Positions 18,370-26,714 of a stretch of 64,000 nucleotides of DNA are shown piece by piece (position 1 is the first letter of the stretch; the number at the start of each line of letters is the position of its first letter). A program made the position numbers and the translations under genes. Location: NCBI RefSeq assembly GCF_013170705.1, contig NZ_CP033334.1:5495501-5559500 (forward strand), read 5' to 3'. The notes below the pieces were generated by a model. The model had not been told where the DNA came from. It ran no database searches and saw only the letters and a program-made list of their open reading frames with translations. This DNA comes from Mesorhizobium loti (GTDB lineage Bacteria; Pseudomonadota; Alphaproteobacteria; Rhizobiales; Rhizobiaceae).

Positions 18370-18813
18370 TCACTCACTCTTGCTCTCCTGCCAGACGCCC
18401 TTGGCCTTCAGCCCGTCGGCCACCTCCTTGGGCATGTAGCGCTCATCATGCTTGGCCAGCACGCTGTCGGCGACAAAGACCCCGTCCGGGCCAAAAGTGC
18501 CTTCGGTGATGACGCCCTGCTCCTCGCGAAAAAGATCAGGCAGGATGCCGGTATAGGTGACCTTGACCGATTTATGCGTGTCGGTGACGGAAAAGGCGAC
18601 TGTCGCGCCCTGCCCGCGCTGTACGGTGCCTTTTTCGACCAAACCGCCGAGCCGGATGCGCTGGCCGGGCTGGACACTGGCGGTGGTGAGGTCCGCCGGC
18701 ATGTAGAAATAGGACGCCTTTTGGCCAAGCGCGTAGAAGGTCAGACCGGTGGCGGCGCCCAGGAAAGCCAACCCACCGACAATCACCGACAACCGCTTCT
18801 GCTTGCGTGTCAT
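18370..18813 (-). CDS. ccmE: Haem chaperone CcmE (CycJ)
   Basis: A 147-residue membrane-anchored periplasmic haem carrier. One N-terminal helix (about 9-30) precedes a beta-barrel OB fold. The covalent haem ligand is His122 in AKHDERYMP, with Tyr126 as axial ligand, corresponding to the E. coli HxxxY site. It sits eight bases after ccmI and passes haem to CcmF. Confidence 0.96.
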   Translation of the reverse strand: MTRKQKRLSVIVGGLAFLGAATGLTFYALGQKASYFYMPADLTTASVQPGQRIRLGGLVEKGTVQRGQGATVAFSVTDTHKSVKVTYTGILPDLFREEQGVITEGTFGPDGVFVADSVLAKHDERYMPKEVADGLKAKGVWQESKSE

Positions 18814-18821
18814 GACACGTT

Positions 18822-19961
18822 CTACTCCGTCGCCGCCAGGCCGAGCGAGGCGGCAAAGGCGGTGAATTTCTTGGCTTCATCACTGCCGGCGCCAAAGACG
18901 GCAATGGCGCGCCCCAGCGCCCCGCGCGCCTGATCGGCCTTGCCCAGCACGACATAGGAACGAACGAGCCGCATCCATCCTTCCGGGTCACGCGGATTTT
19001 GCCGCAGTTTTTCATCGAGGCCGGCGACCATCGTGTTGATCATGGCTTCACGATCCTGCGGCGACATGGACGAAGCCGCGTCGACATCCACGGCTTCGGG
19101 GCCTTTCGCGTCCGCGCCGGAAGCGACTTCGGGGCTGGCGGCCTTGGCCAGCGCCTGCTCGACGGCGTCGCGCCAAGGCGAGTCGGGCGGCAAGGTGCCA
19201 AGCATGGTTTGCCAGGCCGTCACCGCGTCCTTGTTTCGCCCCTCCTGCGCCAAGGCCATGGCCAGATAGAAGCTGGCTTTCGCGTTGGCCGGATCGAGCT
19301 TGAGCGCCGCCTCGAAGGCATCCTGGGCATCGGCGGAAACAATGCCGCCCGCCGCACCGGCGATCGCCTCGCCGAGGCCGGCCTGGCGAACCGCGCTGTC
19401 TCCGTCGAGGCGGATGGCGTTGCGGTACGCCGCCACCGCCTCGGAAAAGCGCTGCATACGCAGATAGATCGGGGCCAGCACATCCCATCCCCGGCCGTCG
19501 GAAGGATTGGCGGCAAGGTGAGCCTCGGCCCGCGCAACCAGTTCGTCGACCGAGCTGTCGGCCGGATTCTTGGTCAACCGCTCGCTGAGCGGCTGCGACG
19601 GCAAATCGGGCGAGCCAATCTGGCTGTAGAGACCCCAGCTGACCAGCGGTACAGCCAGCACGGCCACTGTCGCGACAAGTCTTGCGTTGAAAAAAGCATG
19701 CCCGGCCGTCGTCTTGCCGGCCGCATCCGCATTGTCGAGGCGAAGGATGCGGCGCGCGATCTCGGCGCGCGCCTCGGACGCCTCAGCCGGCTGGATCAAG
19801 CCGCGTGCGACATCACGGTCAAGCTCGGACAATTGATCGCGATAGACTTCCAGATCGTGATCGCCGCTCGACGACGCGCCCCTGGCGCCTCCGGCCAGCG
19901 GCAGCAGCACCGCCAGGCTCGCACCGAGCGTCAGTATCGCGGCTATGACCCAGAACAGCAT
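18822..19961 (-). CDS. ccmI: Cytochrome c maturation chaperone CcmI (CycH)
   Basis: A 379-residue protein with two N-terminal membrane helices (about 4-24 and 95-115) around a leucine-zipper-like cytoplasmic loop ([18 protein letters not shown]), followed by periplasmic TPR repeats (about 145-375). It holds the C-terminus of apocytochrome c for the haem lyase. The start MLFWVIAAI has GGAAG just upstream. It heads the ccmIEFH operon; in R. leguminosarum the equivalent cycHJKL genes lie close to feuPQ, as here. Confidence 0.93.
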   Translation of the reverse strand: MLFWVIAAILTLGASLAVLLPLAGGARGASSSGDHDLEVYRDQLSELDRDVARGLIQPAEASEARAEIARRILRLDNADAAGKTTAGHAFFNARLVATVAVLAVPLVSWGLYSQIGSPDLPSQPLSERLTKNPADSSVDELVARAEAHLAANPSDGRGWDVLAPIYLRMQRFSEAVAAYRNAIRLDGDSAVRQAGLGEAIAGAAGGIVSADAQDAFEAALKLDPANAKASFYLAMALAQEGRNKDAVTAWQTMLGTLPPDSPWRDAVEQALAKAASPEVASGADAKGPEAVDVDAASSMSPQDREAMINTMVAGLDEKLRQNPRDPEGWMRLVRSYVVLGKADQARGALGRAIAVFGAGSDEAKKFTAFAASLGLAATE

Positions 19962-20102
19962 GGTTCTTCCAATAACGGCAGAGCCTTGCCCTGCCAACAC
20001 GGGCATCCTGCGACGCTTTGACGGTCGGTGCGCCGAATGTCCTTGATGGACATCAACCGGCCAGATTCCAATCGGAGCCGATCCGATCTTTGTTTTGTTC
20101 GT

Positions 20103-20200
20103 GTCGTTGTCCCAAACCGCCGCGCGCTTTGGGCGACATGCATCTACGCCTTATGCATGCCGTTGTCCCAAAACCGCTGCGCACTTTTGGGCGGCATGCA
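20103..20200. repeat. Two tandem copies of a CCCAAA/TTTGGG palindromic repeat
   Basis: Two units of about 40 bases lie head to tail. Each reads roughly GT(T)GTCCCAAA(A)CCGC-GCGC-(T)TTTGGGCGrCATGCA. Each can fold with CCCAAA(A) against (T)TTTGGG. They fill the gap between the lipoprotein stop and the ccmI promoter. I recognise this as a common intergenic type in Mesorhizobium, but cannot count genomic copies. Confidence 0.7.
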
Positions 20201-20204
20201 GCTC

Positions 20205-20642
20205 TCAGGTCAGCGGCGTCCAGCTGCCGTCGGCGTTGCGGCAAGCGGTTCCGCGCGCCGTGACGCCGGCTCCACCAGTGAAGACGGTCTGCGTGTACTG
20301 GCGGCAATCCTGCGAACCGACGCGATAGGGTTGGGCCGGAACGACTTCGCCATAGCGGGATGCCTGATCGCCCTTCCACGCCACCTTCTGGCCGCTCGTC
20401 GTATATTCGAGCGCCTTGTATTCCGCCTCGAGAGCGCTGCGCTTTTCGGATTCACTGAGGCCGGCGCCGATCGAACCGCCAATGAGACCGCCACCCATCG
20501 CCGAAATGATCGATTTGGTAACCTTGCCACTCGCCGGAGGCGTCGACGCCGGTGTCGGCGCCAACGTCGGGCCCTTGCCGCTCAAGGTGGTGCAGCCGGA
20601 CACGGCCAGGAGGGCGGAAACGAGCGCGACGCGAATCTTCAT
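20205..20642 (-). CDS. Glycine-zipper surface lipoprotein (RT0821/Lpp0805-like)
   Basis: A 145-residue lipoprotein: signal peptide with lipobox LAVSGC (Cys near residue 17), a Pro/Thr-rich linker, a glycine-zipper segment (MGGGLIGGSIGAGL, about 49-62), and a C-terminal domain of the rickettsial 17-kDa antigen type with conserved Cys and Trp (DCRQYTQT, CRNADGSW). It is probably outer-membrane attached. It lies between feuQ and ccmI on the same strand, with 187 bases before it. Role unknown. Confidence 0.82.
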   Translation of the reverse strand: MKIRVALVSALLAVSGCTTLSGKGPTLAPTPASTPPASGKVTKSIISAMGGGLIGGSIGAGLSESEKRSALEAEYKALEYTTSGQKVAWKGDQASRYGEVVPAQPYRVGSQDCRQYTQTVFTGGAGVTARGTACRNADGSWTPLT

Positions 20643-20829
20643 GCCAACAACCGATTTTCTTGAATTGGAGCCTGCCATGGATGCGCCGGGGGCCGCGTCA
20701 TCGGAGAAGTAGGCGTGGCCATAGTATTGATATTTGTCGGAAATTTGGCCGCTGCAGACCGCTCCGGGATCAATCGATATGCCGCCATGATATGCGCCGT
20801 CCATCGCTGCCGATCGGCCCTGAGTAGCA

Positions 20830-22278
20830 TTACTGGAGGCTCCGCAATCGCACCACCGCCTTCAGCCCGCCCATGTCGGACCGTTCGAGCGCCAGTACGC
20901 CTCCATACTCGTTGATAAGGTCGGCGACAATGGCAAGCCCCAGACCTGTTCCCGGTTTTGTCTCGTCCAGGCGCCTTCCGCGCTTCAGCGCGTCGCGCGC
21001 CTTGTCCTCGGGGATGCCCGGGCCGTCATCCTCGATGATGATCTCGAAAAAAATGTCATCCTTGCCGGCCAGGGACGCAACCGAGACCGACACGGCGCTT
21101 TTTGCCCATTTCATCGCATTTTCGAGAAGATTGCCAAGCAGTTCCTCAAGGTCCTCGCGCTCTCCGGCAAAGACGATCTCGGTGGCCGGCAGCGACAGCG
21201 ACAGGCCGGTCTGCGGGTTGAGCTTCTGCAAGACCCGCACCATGCGCTGGACCAGCGGCGCCACCGGCGTGCGATAGACGACGCTGTCGCGCTGCGCAGC
21301 GACGCGGGCGCGCTGCAGGTAATGGTCGACCTGCTTCTGCATCGAGGCGGCCTGTTCGGCGATCAATTGTCCCTTGGCGCCGCCAAGCGCCCTACCCTCG
21401 TTGAGCAGCACGGCAAGCGGCGTCTTCAGCGAATGGGCGAGATTGCCGACCTGGGTTCGCGAGCGCTCGACGATGCGTCTGTTGTTCTCGATCAAGGCGT
21501 TGGTTTCGTTGGCCAACGGTTCGATCTCAGCCGGGAAGCGGCCGTCGAGCCTCTGTGCGGTGCCCTCGCGCACCATGGCAAGCGCGTTCCTGACCCTGCG
21601 CAGCGGCTGCAAGCCGAGCAGAATGGCGATCGCGTTGATCGCGATCATGCCGACGCCGAACAGGCTGAGATAGGTCAGCAGGCGGCGCTGGAAGGTGGCG
21701 ATCTCCTGTTCGAGTTCGCTCTGGTTGCCCATGACACGAAACCGCGCGGCGCGGTTCTTGGCGTCGAGGACGAATTCGCTCTCGAACACTTCGAGTTGCT
21801 CGCCGTCAATGCCTTCGGCCGCATAGCTGCGCTGGAAGCTGGCATTGAAGGGCACCTCGGCCACGCTCGGCGACGGGATCTTGCTTGTCATCGACGACGA
21901 GTGAAGGTCGCCATGCACACCTTCCGAGGCAGGCTCAACCGACCAGTACCAGCCCGAATTCGGCTCCGAAAAGCGGAGGTCTCCGAGGTCGGGAGCACCG
22001 GTGAGCGCTCCCGTGTCTGAAATCCCGATGGAACCGATCAGGTTGAACAGATGCGCCGACAAAAGGCTGTCGAAGCCACGCTCGCTGGCCTGGCGATAGA
22101 GCGTGGTGATCAGGGTGAAGATGACGACAAGGGTCAGGATCGCCCATACAGTGGAAAAGGCGATCACGCGGAACGTCAGCGAACGCGGCCACAAACGCAG
22201 CGAAAGCGGCGCCCTTGCGGTTGGTTTGATCGGTTCCGAGTTACGCCTCCGGCTCACGCATGCGGTAGCCCATGCCAC
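20830..22278 (-). CDS. feuQ: PhoQ-like sensor kinase FeuQ
   Basis: A membrane kinase of up to 482 residues. Two membrane helices (about 37-59 and 200-222) enclose a periplasmic sensor of about 140 residues. His282 lies in AHSLKTPLAVL, the PhoQ-type phospho-acceptor motif, and the ATPase domain has DDGPGIP and GTGLGLAIV. Established: FeuQ/FeuP controls cyclic glucan export (ndvA) in Sinorhizobium and was linked to iron uptake in R. leguminosarum. The start is unsure: the chosen ATG overlaps feuP by 38 bases; a GTG seven codons in is an alternative. Confidence 0.85.
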   Translation of the reverse strand: MAWATACVSRRRNSEPIKPTARAPLSLRLWPRSLTFRVIAFSTVWAILTLVVIFTLITTLYRQASERGFDSLLSAHLFNLIGSIGISDTGALTGAPDLGDLRFSEPNSGWYWSVEPASEGVHGDLHSSSMTSKIPSPSVAEVPFNASFQRSYAAEGIDGEQLEVFESEFVLDAKNRAARFRVMGNQSELEQEIATFQRRLLTYLSLFGVGMIAINAIAILLGLQPLRRVRNALAMVREGTAQRLDGRFPAEIEPLANETNALIENNRRIVERSRTQVGNLAHSLKTPLAVLLNEGRALGGAKGQLIAEQAASMQKQVDHYLQRARVAAQRDSVVYRTPVAPLVQRMVRVLQKLNPQTGLSLSLPATEIVFAGEREDLEELLGNLLENAMKWAKSAVSVSVASLAGKDDIFFEIIIEDDGPGIPEDKARDALKRGRRLDETKPGTGLGLAIVADLINEYGGVLALERSDMGGLKAVVRLRSLQ

Positions 22279-22906
22279 GCACGGTTTCGATCATGTCGAT
22301 GCCCATCTTCTTTCGCAACCGCCCGACAAATACCTCGATGGTGTTGGAATCGCGGTCGAAATCCTGGTCGTAGAGATGCTCGACCAGTTCGGTGCGCGAA
22401 ACGACCTCGCCCATATGGTGCATCAGATAGGCAAGCAGGCGGAATTCGTGCGAGGTCAGCTTCAGCGGCACGCCGTCGACATCGGCCTTCGACGCCTTGG
22501 TATCGAGGCGCAGCGGCCCGCAGGTGAGCTCCGACGAGGCATGGCCGGCGGCGCGGCGGATCAGCGCCCTGACCCTCGCCAGCACCTCCTCGATATGGAA
22601 CGGCTTGGTGACATAGTCGTCCGCGCCGGCATCGATGCCGGAGACCTTGTCGCTCCAGCGGTCGCGCGCCGTCAGGATCAGCACGGGCATCTTGCGGCCG
22701 CCTCGGCGCCAGCGCTCGACCACGCTGATGCCGTCCATCTGCGGCAGGCCAATGTCGAGCACGACGGCATCGTAGGGTTCGGTATCGCCGAGGAAATGGC
22801 CTTCCTCGCCGTCAAAGGCGCGGTCGACGACATAGCCGGCGTCGACCAGCGCGTCGGCTATCTGCCTGTTGAGATCCTTGTCATCCTCGACGACGAGTAC
22901 GCGCAT
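22241..22906 (-). CDS. feuP: PhoP-like response regulator FeuP
   Basis: A 221-residue OmpR/PhoP-type regulator: receiver with Asp8-Asp9, phospho-acceptor Asp51 (VVLDIGLP) and Lys in YVTKPFH, and a winged helix (about 125-218) with RTELVEHLYDQDFDRDSNTIEV, cut here only by the usual loop. It is immediately followed by feuQ with overlapping ends. The nearby ccm operon matches the feuPQ-cycHJKL arrangement known from Rhizobium. Probable targets include a direct-repeat box in front of feuN. Confidence 0.88.
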   Translation of the reverse strand: MRVLVVEDDKDLNRQIADALVDAGYVVDRAFDGEEGHFLGDTEPYDAVVLDIGLPQMDGISVVERWRRGGRKMPVLILTARDRWSDKVSGIDAGADDYVTKPFHIEEVLARVRALIRRAAGHASSELTCGPLRLDTKASKADVDGVPLKLTSHEFRLLAYLMHHMGEVVSRTELVEHLYDQDFDRDSNTIEVFVGRLRKKMGIDMIETVRGMGYRMREPEA

Positions 22907-22938
22907 GCGGAGATCGACACCTGTTGAAGAGTTCGCTC

Positions 22939-22971
22939 AGATTGAAGACTTGGGCAGATCGAAGACTGGGC
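22939..22971. repeat. Two-copy short tandem repeat upstream of feuP
   Basis: AGATTGAAGACTTGGGC is followed directly by AGATCGAAGACTGGGC, then a further AGAT. The 16-17 base units sit 33-65 bases before the feuP start, where an operator or leader element could lie. It may equally be slippage. Confidence 0.5.
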
Positions 22972-23028
22972 AGATATAGGCCGATTCCGGCGGCCTGGGA
23001 AACGTGGCCCGTAAGATGGGGCATTGGG

Positions 23029-23328
23029 TCAGTTTTGCGGGACGACGATCTCGGAACGACGCGGACGCTGCCCGTCCTTGCCTGGTACCAGCACGACAAT
23101 GACGCAGACCGGCTGGCCGCCTCGTGTCGACTGTGAGGCCTTGGCCAGCGTTCCGCCATTCTGCTCTGCCACCTGCTGGCCGATCGCGTAGCAGTCGGAC
23201 GCAGCCAGGACGATCGGGCTGGCCTGGTCTGGCGCGATCACCGGCATCGCCATCGCCTGCGACGCGAGCAGCCCGGCAGCACTGAGCGCCAGGGTCGCGG
23301 TTCGAAAGAGGGAGCGAAACGTTTTCAT
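23029..23328 (-). CDS. feuN: Small periplasmic protein, probable FeuN (PepSY-like)
   Basis: A 99-residue exported protein. A signal peptide (cleavage near SQAMA) leaves a mature part of about 72 residues with two cysteines (SDCYAIG, PVCVIVV) and a PepSY-like layout (a helix ending in GGTLAKAS, a strand GQPVCVIVVL, a turn, and SEIVVP). Established: in S. meliloti a small periplasmic protein, FeuN, encoded next to feuP, restrains FeuQ and is essential unless FeuPQ is lost. Position, size and export fit, so the name is assigned by context. No Shine-Dalgarno is visible; the start lies 25 bases after a PhoP-like box. Confidence 0.65.
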   Translation of the reverse strand: MKTFRSLFRTATLALSAAGLLASQAMAMPVIAPDQASPIVLAASDCYAIGQQVAEQNGGTLAKASQSTRGGQPVCVIVVLVPGKDGQRPRRSEIVVPQN

Positions 23329-23353
23329 GGCCAGCGTTGTAACGCATCGGTGC

Positions 23354-23370
23354 TGAACGTGAAATGAACA
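23354..23370 (-). promoter_or_regulatory. PhoP-type direct repeat in the feuN promoter
   Basis: On the minus strand the bases read TGTTCA-TTTCA-CGTTCA: two nGTTCA hexamers with a 5-base spacer (11-base period), the layout of PhoP boxes (nGTTTA-N5-nGTTTA). A TTACAA sequence about 11 bases downstream could be the -10. FeuP is a PhoP-family regulator, so autoregulation of feuN through this site is a reasonable inference. Confidence 0.45.
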
Positions 23371-23501
23371 GTGATCGACACGAAAATCATGCCCGATACT
23401 CCCCCTGAAACGCGAGACGCCAGATGGTGATTTCGACGCCCAACCCGACGAAATCCCTGAAATGCCAGTCTAGACTCCGTTTCGGTCAGATTGGAAGCGT
23501 A

Positions 23502-23915
23502 TCAGGCATTTTCCTGCGTCAGCGCACGAAACCGCAGAAGCCCGTGATGGACAAGGAGATCTTCGTCGTAACGGGCCTCGGTGAATTCGAGCGATAGGCG
23601 TGTCTTGCCGCGGCGGCCGACCACCAGCGCGGCGTTGGCAAGGCGGGCCTTGATGGCGGCCATGATGGCAAGGGTTTCGTCTTCGCCATGAGCTTTCGAC
23701 CAGACGTGCAGCGTGATCAGCTGATCATCGTTGTTCTCGGCACCGGTATCCCAGTCAAAGGCGCTGGTCTGGCCACAAGTCACATAAGGGAACGCGGCAT
23801 TGTCGGCCGCCCTTTCGAGCAGCCCGGCGCCACCGAGCAGCGCCGACAACGACTTGTCGGTTTTGAGCCTCAGAAAGAGTGCCTGCAGCAAATCGCCGGG
23901 CGCTGTCATATTCAT
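23502..23915 (-). CDS. DUF3168 protein (phage/GTA tail-completion type)
   Basis: A 137-residue protein of the DUF3168 family, which normally occurs in phage and gene transfer agent head-tail clusters as a tail-completion or joining protein. Family features seen are the N-terminal helix DLLQALFLRLKTD, FPYVTCG, and a central HVWSK with later MAAIKARL. No other phage or GTA gene is within several kilobases on either side. It is either a remnant of a scattered GTA cluster or a cellular relative. Confidence 0.75.
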   Translation of the reverse strand: MNMTAPGDLLQALFLRLKTDKSLSALLGGAGLLERAADNAAFPYVTCGQTSAFDWDTGAENNDDQLITLHVWSKAHGEDETLAIMAAIKARLANAALVVGRRGKTRLSLEFTEARYDEDLLVHHGLLRFRALTQENA

Positions 23916-24270
23916 TCCTCGAGCTGCTCTGCAACCGACAATGCGTTTCCAAGTCTGCCGGTTTCCCTATGCCTTGCCAGATATAGCGTTGGCTACGGGA
24001 AAACGATGGCGATTCGTCATAAGAATTATAAGTGCCGATGATCTCGAAAATACGACTTGCCGACAATCCCACCGATAGACGCGCAAGAGCCAGACCAGGA
24101 AGGCGCGCATCAAGCATCTGCGCCGCCCGTCAGGTGGCGCATGAATTTGGTGTCCCGCTTGCCTGATCGCGCGATCTTGCCTCATATGGACCGGTTCACG
24201 ATGGAATGTTCCTTGCCAGTTCTGGCCGGGCAATGGGGGCATCTTCCGCAGCAGATTCTCGGAGCTGACG
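23916..24270. other. Divergent intergenic region
   Basis: 355 bases between the divergent DUF3168 and hydratase genes with no supportable gene. It contains a perfect 12-base palindrome GATCGCGCGATC (24165-24176) and an AT-rich patch near 24018-24035 that could serve as promoter. Confidence 0.5.
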
Positions 24271-25059
24271 ATGCTCGATCCAGAAAAGGCCAGAGCCGCG
24301 TCCCGGTTGCTGGTCGACCATTGGGACAAGGGCACCCGTCTCGACGCCATACCCCTCGAGTTGCGGCCGCAAACGCGGATCGACGGTTACGCCATCCAGT
24401 CGCGTGTGATGGATCGCTCAGCGGCCCCGCTTTTCGGCTGGAAGATTGCAGCAACCAGCCTCGCCGGACAAAGGCATATCAACGTCGACGGCCCGATGGC
24501 CGGGCGTCTCATCGCCGAAAAATCGGTCGAGGTTGGCGGCACCGTTTCGCTCGCGACGAGCAAGATGCGCGTGGCGGAAATCGAATTCGCCTTCCGCTTC
24601 GGCCACCAGGTGCCACCGCGTTCAGCACCCTATGAAATCGCCGAGGTGATGGATGCCGTGGCGACCTTGCACCCGGCGATCGAAATACCGGACTCACGCT
24701 ACGATGATTTCTGCGCCGTCGGAGCGCCGCAGCTCATAGCCGACAACGCCTGTGCCAACCTGTTTGTCATCGGCGAGTCGATAGAAGAGGACTGGCGCGA
24801 CGTGAACCTCGCGGAGCACCCGGTGGTCGGTTTCGTTTCCGGCAAATCGCGGCACGATGGGAAGGGCGCGGCAGTGCTGGGCGACCCTTGGATCGCGCTC
24901 ACATGGATCGTCAATGAACTGTCGGGCCTGGGCATGGCACTGGAGCCGGGACAGGTGGTGATTACAGGCACCTGCGTGACGCCGATAAGCGTCGAGGCCG
25001 GCGACGAAGTGATTGGCGATTTGGGCCGGTTCGGCCGCGTGTCGGTACGGTTTGTCTAG
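24271..25059 (+). CDS. 2-keto-4-pentenoate hydratase family protein (MhpD-like)
   Basis: A 262-residue cytosolic protein of the fumarylacetoacetate hydrolase superfamily, nearest to 2-oxopent-4-enoate hydratases and 2-oxo-hepta-3-ene-dioate hydratases. Visible parts are FGWKIAATS (about 50-58), the metal-site region EIEFAFR (about 104-110), HPAIEIPDSR, and a C-terminal GQVVITGTCVTPI. GGAG precedes the ATG. Its stop codon and that of the convergent ABC permease share the palindrome CTAG. It may serve the degradative cluster that follows, but it is on the opposite strand. Exact substrate unknown. Confidence 0.85.
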   Translation: MLDPEKARAASRLLVDHWDKGTRLDAIPLELRPQTRIDGYAIQSRVMDRSAAPLFGWKIAATSLAGQRHINVDGPMAGRLIAEKSVEVGGTVSLATSKMRVAEIEFAFRFGHQVPPRSAPYEIAEVMDAVATLHPAIEIPDSRYDDFCAVGAPQLIADNACANLFVIGESIEEDWRDVNLAEHPVVGFVSGKSRHDGKGAAVLGDPWIALTWIVNELSGLGMALEPGQVVITGTCVTPISVEAGDEVIGDLGRFGRVSVRFV

Positions 25060-25862
25060 GCTCCGGTGCGCAACCTGACCACGAAGCTGCGGACCGCAAG
25101 CACCAGCACTGTGATGATGATCAGGATCACCGACAGGGCCGCGATCGCCGGGTCGATGTTGTCGCGCAGGCCCATCCACATCAGGCGCGGCAGCGTGATG
25201 GCATTGACCGAGGTGATGAACAAGGTAACGCCAATCTCTTCCCAGGACAGCACGAAGGACAAAAGCGCCGCGGTGATAATGCCGAACTTGATGTTGGGCA
25301 TGATGATGCGGGTGGCACGCTCCCAGACACTGGCGCCCAGCCCCCTCGCCGCAAGGTCGATGCGCCGGTCCATCTGGCTGAGCGAGACCAGGATCAGCAC
25401 CGTGGCGAAGGGTACCGTCATCACCGAATGCGCCATGGCGACGCCGAGCCAGGTGTCATAGCCGAAGAACGAGCTTACGCCTGAGATCGAGGTCAGCAGG
25501 AAGTAGAGCGTGATCGCCGAGACCACCGGCGGCACCACCATCGGCAACAGCACGAACCCCACGAGCGCGGCGGTGAAGCGGGGCTGGAACATCCAGACAC
25601 CGAGGCTGAAGCAGAGCGCCAGCACGGTGGAAATCGCGCTGCTGACGATCCCGATCCGGATCGACAGCAGGATCGACTGGATCCAGCGCGGGTCCTCGAT
25701 CAGCGATCGATAGTGGCGCAGCGACAGCTCACCCGAAGGCATAGCCAGCATGCGGCTCGGCGTCAGCGACACCGGAATGACGGCGAGCAGCGGCATCAGC
25801 AGGAACAGCGCCACCAGAGCGGCGATGACCAGCGAAACGGGCCCGGGGCGATAGGTCGGCAT
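25056..25862 (-). CDS. Polyamine-type ABC transporter permease (PotC-like)
   Basis: A 268-residue inner-membrane permease with six hydrophobic segments and the ABC coupling loop (AARGLGASVWERATRIIMP, about residues 170-190). Its ATG overlaps the stop of the other permease by one base. Together with the partner permease, binding protein and ATPase it forms an importer of the spermidine/putrescine family, last gene of that operon. The solute is not known. Confidence 0.9.
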   Translation of the reverse strand: MPTYRPGPVSLVIAALVALFLLMPLLAVIPVSLTPSRMLAMPSGELSLRHYRSLIEDPRWIQSILLSIRIGIVSSAISTVLALCFSLGVWMFQPRFTAALVGFVLLPMVVPPVVSAITLYFLLTSISGVSSFFGYDTWLGVAMAHSVMTVPFATVLILVSLSQMDRRIDLAARGLGASVWERATRIIMPNIKFGIITAALLSFVLSWEEIGVTLFITSVNAITLPRLMWMGLRDNIDPAIAALSVILIIITVLVLAVRSFVVRLRTGA

Positions 25863-26695
25863 CAGATCAACTGCTTCGGTCTGACATAGCGGAACAGCAG
25901 CGCCATCAGCGCGCCCACGAACAGCACCAGCACGACGCTGATCGCAGCCCCCAGCCCCCAGTCCGGGCTCTGGAAAATTCTGAGATAGATCAGTTCGGCG
26001 ATCATTACGCTGCGGCCGCCACCGAGGATCGCCGGCGTGACGAAGAAGCCGAGCGAGAAGACGAAGACGATCAGCGCCGAGCCTATGATGCCGGAGCGCG
26101 TCATCGGCACGAACACCGTCCAGAAGGTGCGCATGCGGCTGGAGCCCAGCCCGCGCGCGGCAAGCAGCACGCGGTCGTCGAGGCTGCGCATGGCCGATGC
26201 CAGGGGAAAGACCGCGAAGGGAATGAGGAAATGCGTCATGCCGACGACGACGCCAAACTCGTTGCGCACCAGGGTCAGCGGTTCGGAGATGAAACCAATC
26301 GATTGCAGCCAGGTGTTGATCAGGCCCCGATTGGACAAAAGCGCTACCCAGCCGAAGGCGCGGGTCAGCACCGAGATCCAGAATGGCACCAGAATGCAGA
26401 ACTCGGCGATGAGGCGCTGCGCCGGGCTGCCGCGCACCCAGACCACCGTGATGGCATAGGCTGCGGCGACGGAAACGACAGTGACGATCGCCGCGATGCG
26501 CAGCGTGCGGACGAACACCGATTGGACCAGATCGTCGGTGAGCAACGCTTCATACTGGCCAAGCCCCGGCGTCGGCAGAGTAAAACTCCACTTCACAACG
26601 CCGAGAAACGGCCAGGCATAGGCCAGGACGAGGAACAGGAGCAGCGGCGCCATCAACAGCGCCGCGCCCATCCTGTCGGAGAGAACGCGCCTCAT
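25862..26695 (-). CDS. Polyamine-type ABC transporter permease (PotB-like)
   Basis: A 277-residue permease with six membrane segments and the EAA-like loop LAARGLGSSRMRTFWTVF (about 180-197). It follows the binding-protein gene by 19 bases and overlaps the second permease. It forms half of the transmembrane channel of the importer. Confidence 0.9.
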   Translation of the reverse strand: MRRVLSDRMGAALLMAPLLLFLVLAYAWPFLGVVKWSFTLPTPGLGQYEALLTDDLVQSVFVRTLRIAAIVTVVSVAAAYAITVVWVRGSPAQRLIAEFCILVPFWISVLTRAFGWVALLSNRGLINTWLQSIGFISEPLTLVRNEFGVVVGMTHFLIPFAVFPLASAMRSLDDRVLLAARGLGSSRMRTFWTVFVPMTRSGIIGSALIVFVFSLGFFVTPAILGGGRSVMIAELIYLRIFQSPDWGLGAAISVVLVLFVGALMALLFRYVRPKQLI

Positions 26696-26714
26696 CTCAG
26701 GTCAGCATCCGCTG

